Both the position numbers and the translations under genes were made by a program. The notes under the pieces were generated by a model. It made no database searches and was not told the origin of the DNA. It saw only the letters and a program-made list of their open reading frames with translations. This document shows positions 8,366 to 14,793 of a stretch of DNA of 24,793 nt, one piece after another (positions within the stretch are counted from its first letter, which is position 1; each line of letters starts with the position of its first letter). The stretch comes from a virus: IMG/VR virus record IMGVR_UViG_3300027129_000023, positions 1 through 24,793 of that record, one strand, 5' to 3'.

Positions 8366-8712
8366 TGAGTACAAATTTCTTAAGTAATTCAAACCTTAGA
8401 AAGGGAGTAAGAGGTGGCGAATTCAATCAAGCTACATCGAGCTTCCTTGGTACCGTTCGTCCAGATGGCACAACCATTCTAATTAATTCATCTGGAACAA
8501 TTAGTGTTGTTCCTGTTACAACAGCTACTCCAAGTGCAACTGGTACTGTCAGACCAGACAATACAAGTATTACTGTAGCTGGTGGTGTTATTTCTGTCAA
8601 TTCATCTTATGTAACATTGGTTACAACAAGTAATGGCTTTGGTGTAAGAACAGTATCAACTGGAAATCCTACTGGTGGTAATGATGGTGACATTTGGTAC
8701 AAATACGTTTAA
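8365..8712 (+). CDS. Stand-alone RPDGTSI-repeat fibre protein
   Basis: A 115-residue protein with two copies of the repeat also seen in the C-terminal half of the 6751 protein: GTVRPDGTTILINSSGTISV and GTVRPDNTSITVAGGVISV. It ends in GGNDGDIWYKYV, a GDIWY motif frequent at the ends of phage fibre proteins. The start overlaps the previous stop (TAATG), so the two halves are probably made together and may assemble into one structure equivalent to the fused protein upstream. No catalytic features. Confidence 0.65.
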   Translation: MSTNFLSNSNLRKGVRGGEFNQATSSFLGTVRPDGTTILINSSGTISVVPVTTATPSATGTVRPDNTSITVAGGVISVNSSYVTLVTTSNGFGVRTVSTGNPTGGNDGDIWYKYV

Positions 8713-8724
8713 TAGGACTTAATA

Positions 8725-9375
8725 ATGATTGTTATATCCCAAAACGAAATAAAAATAAAACTTAACGGCACTACCTATAACCTTAAGAGTATACCATTCT
8801 TAGGTTTTAGTTATTCATATCTTAATTATGAACCAGAAGTAAATCTATACAGAAAGGTTGTTTTAAATTTTAATAATCAGTATGTATATGAAGATCTTAC
8901 TAATAATGATATCTTACTCATAGAAAAGTTTTTTAATGACTTGGATGATCCAGAAGTCTTATCTGATTTTTTAAATGAAAACGAAAAACGTTTAGAAACT
9001 GTTAATTTAAATACAAATAACACTTCATCAGTTACTCCTAAGCACGCTGTAGATGAAAACGGATTCTATGTTGGACAACAAGTCTTACCTAAAGATGGTC
9101 TAACAGAAGTTCCTTCTTTCCCTCCAAAAGATTTATATCTTGAACCGTTTGGTATCAGCTATAAGTGGGACAATTCAACTAATTCTTGGATTGTTAATGG
9201 AACCTATAAAGATAGACGAAAGTATCAATACTTAAATAGAACTACAGTAGGCGATCAACTAGACGCAATTATTTCTGCAATAGATGCGTTATCTAAAAAT
9301 GAAAGTTTACCAGATAAATTCAATCAACTCCTTTCAGAAATAGAAGCCATCAAACTATCAAATCCTAAGGACTAA
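8725..9375 (+). CDS. Probable tail fibre assembly protein
   Basis: A 216-residue acidic protein. The most telling part is near residues 163-216: KDRRKYQYLNRTTVGDQLDAI, followed by a helix and IEAIKLSNPKD. This matches the R-x-x-x-Y-x-x-x-x-x-GDQLDA-plus-terminal-PK pattern that recurs in small phage tail-fibre assembly or XkdW-like proteins. Residues 1-100 are mixed alpha/beta with an Asn-rich linker. It stands immediately before the glycine-rich adhesin gene, a usual place for a fibre chaperone. I infer a helper in folding or attachment of the neighbouring fibre proteins; a minor structural role is the alternative. Confidence 0.6.
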   Translation: MIVISQNEIKIKLNGTTYNLKSIPFLGFSYSYLNYEPEVNLYRKVVLNFNNQYVYEDLTNNDILLIEKFFNDLDDPEVLSDFLNENEKRLETVNLNTNNTSSVTPKHAVDENGFYVGQQVLPKDGLTEVPSFPPKDLYLEPFGISYKWDNSTNSWIVNGTYKDRRKYQYLNRTTVGDQLDAIISAIDALSKNESLPDKFNQLLSEIEAIKLSNPKD

Positions 9376-9377
9376 CA

Positions 9378-10106
9378 ATGACGTTACATGTTAAAAATTC
9401 GTCAGTCTTTAGACTCATCTGGAATGCCTATATAAAGATCTCAGGTCTTTGGAGAGAGGCTACTGTTGTCTATGTCAAGGATGCTGGAGTTTGGAGAGAA
9501 GTCCATAATGGTTATCCAGGACCTGGCTCACAAACATTTAATGTGTCAGGTACTTTTACAGTCCCAACTGGTGTTAATACCATTAGTGGAGTACTGTATG
9601 GTGGCGGTGGTGCAGGGGGTGGTAGTGGTTCACGAAACAGCTTTGATAATAACTCAGGTCGAGCAGCAGGTGGTGGCGGCGGTGGATCTGGACAACAAAG
9701 TTTTACAGTAGATGTAATTGGTGGTAGTAGTCATTTTGTACAAGTATCTGATGGTGGAGCTGCGCCTGGAGTAGGTGTTGGTGGTGGTGGTGCTGGAACT
9801 ACCTTTGTAGGAAGTTTATCCAGTATAGCTGCAGCTACAGCTGGCGAACCACCAACTCAGATTGGTGTTGGTAAAGGATCAACCGTACCAGGTGGCGTAG
9901 GTGGAGCTGGAATAGCTGGTGGTGCAGCTGGTAATCAGGGAGCTACAAATACTAATTCAGGTAACTTTGGAAACTCAGGTCCTGGTGGTAACGGAGGATC
10001 TGGGGGAGTTGGCACTGGTGGACTTGGTGGTCAGACTGTAGGGTTTGACGGTGGTGGTTCTGGTGGAGCTGCAGGAAATGCTGGAAGGGTAGTTATAAAC
10101 TGGTAA
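9378..10106 (+). CDS. Glycine-rich tail fibre tip adhesin
   Basis: A 242-residue protein. Residues 1-45 hold two copies of a short tryptophan motif (SGLWREATVVYVKDAGVWREV), a likely attachment segment. Residues 52-75 (QTFNVSGTFTVPTGVNTIS) are the start of the Gly_rich_2-type domain. From about residue 75 to 235 the chain has many glycine runs (GGGGAGGGSG, GGGGGGSG, GGNGGSGG) and closes with AGRVVINW. This resembles distal adhesins such as gp38 of T2/S16-type phages, in which polyglycine-II helices carry variable loops that touch the receptor. Likely a determinant of host range. It lies between two probable assembly chaperones, ending in a TAATG overlap with the second. Confidence 0.7.
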   Translation: MTLHVKNSSVFRLIWNAYIKISGLWREATVVYVKDAGVWREVHNGYPGPGSQTFNVSGTFTVPTGVNTISGVLYGGGGAGGGSGSRNSFDNNSGRAAGGGGGGSGQQSFTVDVIGGSSHFVQVSDGGAAPGVGVGGGGAGTTFVGSLSSIAAATAGEPPTQIGVGKGSTVPGGVGGAGIAGGAAGNQGATNTNSGNFGNSGPGGNGGSGGVGTGGLGGQTVGFDGGGSGGAAGNAGRVVINW

Positions 10107-10579
10107 TGAGAACCTGGGCAGAAATTTCTTTTGGTATTGTGCGATATGTATTTGAAGCACCTGTGGCACCTTTGGGTCAACCTGGTGTATATTATCATGA
10201 TGTAACAGATTATGATCCTGTGCCAGAAATATTTGATGAATATAATCCATCTACTAGGACGTTTGCTAAACCTCTTAGCAACGATCCAAATGATACGCAT
10301 AATCTACAAGTAGCATGGATAGGTGTTCGTAATACTCGCAATACAGCTTTGAATCTAAGTGATTATACTCAGATGCCGGATTTTCCGGATAAGATTATGC
10401 AAAAGCGTTACAGGAAATACAGACAGGAACTAAGAGACATACCCGAACGACATTCTAGTCCATACAGAATACCGTTTCCAACTGAACCGTATAAAACTGA
10501 GATAAAATTAACTTTTTGGGAAAAACTTCAATATGTTTGGTCATACATCAAAAACGGAAAAAATATTCGTAGTAGATAA
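10106..10579 (+). CDS. Tail fibre assembly chaperone (Phage_tail_APC-like)
   Basis: A 157-residue protein. Residues about 72-112 carry RNTALNLSDYTQMPDFPD, then YRKYRQELRDIPER. This matches the R-N-x-L-L-x-x-SDWTQ-x-PD and YRQALRD-x-P pattern of the phage tail assembly/attachment chaperone family. The N-terminal 65 residues are probably a beta-structured specificity part. The start overlaps the adhesin stop (TAATG), which suggests that it helps fold or attach that adhesin. Its last 47 bases overlap the next gene in another frame, unusually long for this window. Confidence 0.65.
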   Translation: MRTWAEISFGIVRYVFEAPVAPLGQPGVYYHDVTDYDPVPEIFDEYNPSTRTFAKPLSNDPNDTHNLQVAWIGVRNTRNTALNLSDYTQMPDFPDKIMQKRYRKYRQELRDIPERHSSPYRIPFPTEPYKTEIKLTFWEKLQYVWSYIKNGKNIRSR

Positions 10580-11078
10580 TGCCATTGATTATAGTAACCA
10601 AGAAGCTCTGTTTAACTTTTGTAAGAACAGTCTCTACAGTTTTGGTCATGGTGCAAGTTCAGTAAGCTCAATCGATCTTAGTAGATTTATTTGTAACCTA
10701 ACAGCAGAAGAATTATCTCGCACTGGGTTAGATAAACTATTTGAAGGTCTAGTTAAAAAATACAAGAACAAAAATGTTCGTATAGACCGTAGTTATATCA
10801 ATGTATACTTTCCTTATACTCCAACTGGTATGCACACAGATGATAACGATAAAGATGCTATATCATTTTTAGCTTATGCTAACCCTCAGTGGAATTTAGA
10901 TTGGGCAGGTGAAACTCAATTCTTTACTTCAGACTTATCTAAAGTAGAACAAAGTGTATTGCCAGAGGGTGGTAGAGTCATTGTATTTGATTCCAACATA
11001 CCACATACAGCTAGGAGTCCTGCAGTCATCTGTCCTGTTCCTAGATTTACTGTCACAATCAAAGGATTTTTAGTATGA
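10533..11078 (+). CDS. 2-oxoglutarate/Fe(II)-dependent oxygenase
   Basis: A 181-residue double-stranded beta-helix oxygenase. It shows the iron-binding HxD at H101-T-D103 (GMHTDDND), a GETQFF strand near residue 126, the distal histidine H158 (SNIPHTARSP) and R171 (PRFTVTIKG) for 2-oxoglutarate. Enzymes of this superfamily hydroxylate proteins, nucleic acids or small molecules; the substrate here cannot be read from sequence. It starts 47 bases inside the preceding chaperone gene (the only ATG upstream of the conserved fold) and ends in an ATGA overlap with a second oxygenase. Confidence 0.8.
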   Translation: MFGHTSKTEKIFVVDNAIDYSNQEALFNFCKNSLYSFGHGASSVSSIDLSRFICNLTAEELSRTGLDKLFEGLVKKYKNKNVRIDRSYINVYFPYTPTGMHTDDNDKDAISFLAYANPQWNLDWAGETQFFTSDLSKVEQSVLPEGGRVIVFDSNIPHTARSPAVICPVPRFTVTIKGFLV

Positions 11079-11689
11079 GTCTTTTTAGCAACAACGAATC
11101 CAAATTCCTAGACTTTATAGGCATGATACCAAATGCAGTGCCTAAGAAAATGTGTAAGGAGATCATAGAAGCCTATCACGATCTCGATAAACGTAATGAA
11201 ACTACGCAGGGTCGTATTGGTCGAGACGGTACAGGAGAAGTTGTTAAGTCAGCTAAAAATAGTAAAGATGTTGAGCTAGGTGCCTATCATAGTTATAGAG
11301 ATCTCTTATATCAATTCAATACTCATTTACAGAATGCTTATAATGCTTACGGTGAACAATTCTGGCAGGTCAGTCAGTATCTAGGCAAACATGCTGTAAC
11401 TGCTTGGCAAATACAACGCTATGATGCTAATGATCGTGGTGGCTATCATCACTTTCATGTAGAAAACAGCGGTGTCCATAATATGAGACGTTGCATGGCT
11501 TACATTGTTTATTTGAACGACATCAAAGAAGGTGGCGAAACAGAATTCCTCAATCAAAGTATTAGAGTAAAACCTGAAGCTGGTAAGATAGTGATATTCC
11601 CAGCATACTTTACTCATATACATCGTGGTAACCCGGTATTAAGTGGAGAAGACAAATACATCCTGACAGGCTGGATGGAATATGTCTAA
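11075..11689 (+). CDS. 2OG-Fe(II) oxygenase with HxE variant, prolyl-hydroxylase-like
   Basis: A 204-residue protein with the C-terminal half of the P4H-like oxygenase fold: YHHFHVEN (residues 124-131), RRCMAYIVYLND, GGETEF, PEAGKIVIFPA, FTHIHRGNP (179-187) and KYILTGW. The metal pair would be H128-x-E130 rather than the usual HxD, with H181 or H183 as the distal ligand and K194 or a neighbour binding 2-oxoglutarate. I recall this HxE form from related marine phage proteins, so it may be active. Substrate unknown. ATGA overlap at the start and an 8-base overlap at the end couple it to both neighbours. Confidence 0.78.
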   Translation: MSLFSNNESKFLDFIGMIPNAVPKKMCKEIIEAYHDLDKRNETTQGRIGRDGTGEVVKSAKNSKDVELGAYHSYRDLLYQFNTHLQNAYNAYGEQFWQVSQYLGKHAVTAWQIQRYDANDRGGYHHFHVENSGVHNMRRCMAYIVYLNDIKEGGETEFLNQSIRVKPEAGKIVIFPAYFTHIHRGNPVLSGEDKYILTGWMEYV

Positions 11690-12389
11690 ACTAATTGTAG
11701 GATGGGCACCATTACTAAACGAAGTACATTCTAAAGGTCTTACATTACTTGTAACTAAACCTCAGAACTTATTTGAGACTCATATCAAAAATGGTAACCA
11801 TCGTTACAAACTTTGTCCTGCTACATTAGATCTATCAAGAAATACATTTGTTATAAGATCCCCATTTGACGCGCATTTTATACTGGATGCAGATAAAAGA
11901 AGTATAGAGTTTATTGAACCACACGTACAAAGCATGGACTTCTATAATATGAGAAGCCATCAGTATAGTGAAACTGATGAACCAATTATGTCAATCAACT
12001 TCCATCAAATCTTTTTCACTGAAGAAAAAGATATTGAAGCTACAGTAACAGCTCCATGGTTTGAGAAAGCTCATCATAGCTTTAGAGTGATACCAGGTAG
12101 ATTCAAAATTAGTGACTGGTGGAGACCTTTAGACTTTGCTATTCAACTTCCAGAACGAAGACACGAAGTTACAATCAAAGAAGGAGATCCTCTTTTCTAT
12201 ATAACATTTAGTAGTAGAGATCCATCTGATGTAGTCATTCTAAAAGAAATAAAAGTAACTAAAGAATTAGATGATTTTATCTATGCCACAACTGGCGCTA
12301 AAAACTATAAGCCAAGATGTCCTATGAAAACTCTTTACGGTTTATTTAATAGGTTTAAAAAGAAACCTTCATTGGAATTTATAGATTAG
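11682..12389 (+). CDS. Conserved unknown protein after the oxygenases
   Basis: A 235-residue soluble protein with no signal peptide or membrane segment. It contains APLLNEVHSKG near the N-terminus, SPFDAHFILD (about residues 60-69), a conserved-looking block SFRVIPGRFKISDWWRPLDFA (about 132-152) and EGDPLFYITF (about 167-176). I do not recognise a named fold with certainty. The WWRPLDFAI and GDPLFYITF blocks recall an uncharacterised family found in marine phages and bacteria close to 2OG oxygenases. The 8-base overlap with the oxygenase upstream suggests a shared function. The C-terminus is basic (YGLFNRFKKKPS). Confidence 0.6.
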   Translation: MSKLIVGWAPLLNEVHSKGLTLLVTKPQNLFETHIKNGNHRYKLCPATLDLSRNTFVIRSPFDAHFILDADKRSIEFIEPHVQSMDFYNMRSHQYSETDEPIMSINFHQIFFTEEKDIEATVTAPWFEKAHHSFRVIPGRFKISDWWRPLDFAIQLPERRHEVTIKEGDPLFYITFSSRDPSDVVILKEIKVTKELDDFIYATTGAKNYKPRCPMKTLYGLFNRFKKKPSLEFID

Positions 12390-12400
12390 TTATGTATAAT
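12372..12400 (+). promoter_or_regulatory. Possible sigma70-type promoter before the primase gene
   Basis: TTGGAA at 12372-12377 and TATAAT at 12395-12400 are separated by 17 bases, the ideal sigma70 spacing. They straddle the end of the previous gene and sit where gene content switches from virion to replication functions, a sensible place for an early promoter. Weak points: the -35 box lies inside coding sequence, and transcription would begin near 12407, leaving almost no leader before the ATG at 12408. Confidence 0.35.
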
Positions 12401-12407
12401 AAAGAAT

Positions 12408-13448
12408 ATGAGCTTATACATTGACGTCAAATATCTAGGATTTATCGGTAATAGATTACCACTCTTTAAACGCAAGGGTGAATACCTCTATAACTGCAGG
12501 TGTATAATATGTGGTGATAGTCAGAAAAAGAAGAATAGAGCTCGTGGTTACTTTTATCGCCAAACCAATGATCTATTCTATAAGTGTCACAATTGTGAGG
12601 CTAGCCAACACTTTGGTACATTCCTAAAGACCTTTGATCAACAGCTATACCGTGAATATGCATTAGAACGATATGCTAATGGTGAGAATAAGAAAGCACA
12701 TGCAACATTAGATGACGAATTTAAAAGTCACTTTAAAGAACCAACCTTCTTTAAAGAAGCACCAGATCCAAATAAAATACCTGACATTTTTAGTAAGGTA
12801 ATTGATCAGCCTATAGATTCAGAGGTTAGAAAGTTTTGTAGTGATAGACAAATACCTACTCTAGCTTTGGAGCGACTTTGGTTTGTTGATGATATTAAGA
12901 AAGTAGAATCACTTAATGACAGATATGAAAATACAATTCAAAGCCATGAACCTAGATTAGTGATACCATTTAAAAATAAAGATGGTAAGTTAATTGGAGT
13001 ATCTTGCAGAGGACTTCGAGGTGAGTCATTAAGATACATTACGGTTCGTATTGATGAAAGCGATTCATTAGTATTTGGTATAGACCAAATTAACTCTCAA
13101 GAATTAGTCTATGCAGTTGAAGGTCCGATAGATAGTCTATTCTTACCTAATGCAATAGCTGTCGGTGGTACTGGATTTAATAAAATAGATCAGTTAGAAC
13201 TAAACAAAGATAAACTAATTCTTGTTTTAGACAATCAACCAAGAAACAAAGAAGTCTGTTCTGTCTATAATAAACTTATTACTAAAGGCTATAAAATAAT
13301 GATATGGCCTGATTATACCGATGCAAAAGATATAAATGATCTAGCATTACTTGGAACAAAAGGTGAAGAACTAAGGAAGTTTATTGAAATAAATAGTTAC
13401 AAAGATCTTACAGCTCAAATGAAATTTAACACATGGAAAAAAGTATAA
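12408..13448 (+). CDS. 61: DNA primase, T4 gp61 type
   Basis: A 346-residue protein, close to the 342 of T4 gp61. In T4 this enzyme, bound to the gp41 helicase, makes the pentaribonucleotide primers of the lagging strand. The N-terminal zinc ribbon is visible as CRCIICGDSQ (C30, C32, C35) and YKCHNCEA (C60, C63), with the T4-like KNRARGYFY between. The TOPRIM catalytic core follows: AVEGPIDSLFLPNA with E238, and LVLDNQPRN with D275. The start aligns with the T4 protein. The stop overlaps the thyX start (TAATG), linking primer synthesis with thymidylate supply. Confidence 0.9.
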   Translation: MSLYIDVKYLGFIGNRLPLFKRKGEYLYNCRCIICGDSQKKKNRARGYFYRQTNDLFYKCHNCEASQHFGTFLKTFDQQLYREYALERYANGENKKAHATLDDEFKSHFKEPTFFKEAPDPNKIPDIFSKVIDQPIDSEVRKFCSDRQIPTLALERLWFVDDIKKVESLNDRYENTIQSHEPRLVIPFKNKDGKLIGVSCRGLRGESLRYITVRIDESDSLVFGIDQINSQELVYAVEGPIDSLFLPNAIAVGGTGFNKIDQLELNKDKLILVLDNQPRNKEVCSVYNKLITKGYKIMIWPDYTDAKDINDLALLGTKGEELRKFIEINSYKDLTAQMKFNTWKKV

Positions 13449-14146
13449 TGTCAATAGCACGCCTAGTATCATATTCACAACCAGCAGAAGACTTTGTCAG
13501 TCGCGATGAAGTTAGGGACATCCAAGAATTAGTAGCCTATTGTGCTAGAGTATCAAATCCTGGCAATCAAACTAATTCGGAGACAGCTTCCAAGTTATTA
13601 AAATATATGATTAAGCACAAACACTGGTCACCATTTGAAATGGTAAATGTTTGTATGGAAATCACAACAACAAGAGATATCGGTCGTCAGATTTTAAGAC
13701 ATCGTTCTTTTTCATTCCAAGAATTCAGCCAAAGATACGCAGATCCTACAGATGCAGGTTCTGGTTTAGATTATTCTATTAGAGAATGTAGGTTACAGGA
13801 TCCAGTGAATAGACAGAATTCTGTTCCTGTTGATCCTGATAACATAGAACAAAAATACTTAGAACACTTGTGGATCAAGAAGCAGCAAGAATTGGTGTCA
13901 CTTTGTGACGAAACCTATAAATGGGCTATTAAAAATGGCATAGCAAAAGAGCAAGCAAGAGCAGTTTTGCCAGAAGGTTTAACTAATAGTCGTATGTATA
14001 TTAATGGAACTTTACGTTCATGGATCCATTATATTGAGGTTAGAGATGGGAATGGAACACAAAAAGAACACATGCAAATAGCTCAAGAATGTGCGAAAGT
14101 TATAGTAAAAATTTTCCCATTATTGCAAGAAACAAAATCTGAATAA
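13448..14146 (+). CDS. thyX: Flavin-dependent thymidylate synthase ThyX
   Basis: I start it at ATG 13448 (TAATG overlap with the primase stop) rather than at an in-frame ATG 15 bases upstream inside the primase gene; this gives 232 residues. It converts dUMP to dTMP using methylenetetrahydrofolate, NADPH and FAD. The ThyX signature RHRSFSFQEFSQRY is at residues 84-97 (RHR-x7-S). Other family blocks are HWSPFEMVN near residue 59, ARAVLPEGLTNSRMYINGTLR in the C-terminal half and the following WIHYIEVR. The protein is full-length for the family. It probably feeds dTMP to AT-rich phage DNA synthesis alongside NrdA/NrdB. Confidence 0.95.
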   Translation: MSIARLVSYSQPAEDFVSRDEVRDIQELVAYCARVSNPGNQTNSETASKLLKYMIKHKHWSPFEMVNVCMEITTTRDIGRQILRHRSFSFQEFSQRYADPTDAGSGLDYSIRECRLQDPVNRQNSVPVDPDNIEQKYLEHLWIKKQQELVSLCDETYKWAIKNGIAKEQARAVLPEGLTNSRMYINGTLRSWIHYIEVRDGNGTQKEHMQIAQECAKVIVKIFPLLQETKSE

Positions 14147-14173
14147 GCATATATACTATTTCAAGGAGAGTGT

Positions 14174-14773
14174 ATGTGGTTCTTAAGTTTCATCCCAGAT
14201 AGTTGGATTCAATTAGCAATTCACGCTTTAACCTTCTTTGGTTTAAGCTTATTTGTAGCAGGATCTATCGCCCATAAATTACCTTTTTTAGGTAGTCGTG
14301 GACGCTTAATTAAGATTGTTGGTGCTCTAATTTTATTAGTAGGTGTATTTTTTGAGGGTGGAATTGGTAATGAAATGTCATGGAGAGCTAGGGTCGCTCA
14401 ACAAGAAGCTGAGATAGAAAAGTTGAAAGCCGCAAGTAGTCAAGCCTCTACAAAAATTGTCACTAAGTATATTGAAAGAACTAAAGTTGTTAAGGAAAAA
14501 TCAAATGCAATTATCAAAGAAATCCCTAGGTACATTACTAAAGACGCTGACGCTAACTGTACTATTCCTAAGTCTGCAATCGTGCTCCACGATGCTGCCA
14601 GTCAAAATAGGGTTCCCGACGCCGCCACCGGAATTGATGAAGGAGCCAGCGGAGTTACGCTCAGTAGACTCCTCGACACCACCGTCCTCAACTACGGAAC
14701 CTTCCACGAAGTAAGAGAGCAACTCAAAGCTCTACAAGATTGGGCAAGAGAACAAAAGAAAATTAATCCATAA
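14174..14773 (+). CDS. Rz: Inner-membrane spanin (Rz-like) with two membrane spans
   Basis: A 199-residue protein preceded by AAGGAG at 14163-14168. Hydrophobic spans at about 11-32 and 46-61 flank a basic loop (HKLPFLGSRGRLIK), so both ends should be periplasmic. Residues 70-118 form a charged coiled coil (WRARVAQQEAEIEKLKAA onward), followed by DANCTIP with C129 and LHDAAS, a typical Rz ending pattern. The spanin complex joins inner and outer membranes at the end of lysis in Gram-negative hosts. The gene contains the outer spanin in another frame. No endolysin or holin gene is adjacent. The assignment rests on topology, coiled coil and the nested lipoprotein. Confidence 0.82.
   Translation: MWFLSFIPDSWIQLAIHALTFFGLSLFVAGSIAHKLPFLGSRGRLIKIVGALILLVGVFFEGGIGNEMSWRARVAQQEAEIEKLKAASSQASTKIVTKYIERTKVVKEKSNAIIKEIPRYITKDADANCTIPKSAIVLHDAASQNRVPDAATGIDEGASGVTLSRLLDTTVLNYGTFHEVREQLKALQDWAREQKKINP
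14505..14714 (+). CDS. Rz1: Outer-membrane spanin lipoprotein (Rz1-like), nested in Rz
   Basis: A 69-residue lipoprotein read in a different frame entirely inside the inner-spanin gene. TAAGGA at 14491-14496 lies 8 bases before ATG 14505, which I prefer to the ATG at 14457. The signal sequence has a basic start (MQLSKKS), a hydrophobic core (LLKTLTLTVLFLSL) and a lipobox LQSC with Cys27 as the acylation site. The mature part is short and rich in Pro, Ser and Thr (PTPPPEL, STPPSSTTEPST), as in lambda Rz1. It would be anchored in the outer membrane and bind the coiled coil of the inner spanin. The shared stretch is visibly GC-richer than its surroundings, fitting a double-coding constraint. Confidence 0.85.
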   Translation: MQLSKKSLGTLLKTLTLTVLFLSLQSCSTMLPVKIGFPTPPPELMKEPAELRSVDSSTPPSSTTEPSTK

Positions 14774-14793
14774 TATTATTTGAAAGGTAATTA

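Noticed and set aside
9975-10300. Minus-strand frames over the adhesin/chaperone junction
   Set aside because: They are antisense shadows of glycine codons and the downstream chaperone, without start signals.
13433-13447. Upstream ATG for thyX at 13433
   Set aside because: It lies inside the primase gene; the TAATG overlap at 13448 matches the coupling used throughout the window and the normal ThyX N-terminus.
14123-14157. TTGCAA and TATACT before the spanin gene as a promoter
   Set aside because: The two boxes are 23 bases apart, too far for a sigma70 promoter, and the gene can be read from upstream transcripts.
14501-14722. Open frame on the minus strand over the spanin overlap
   Set aside because: It mirrors the GC-rich double-coding stretch, lacks a ribosome binding site of its own, and every supported gene is on the + strand.
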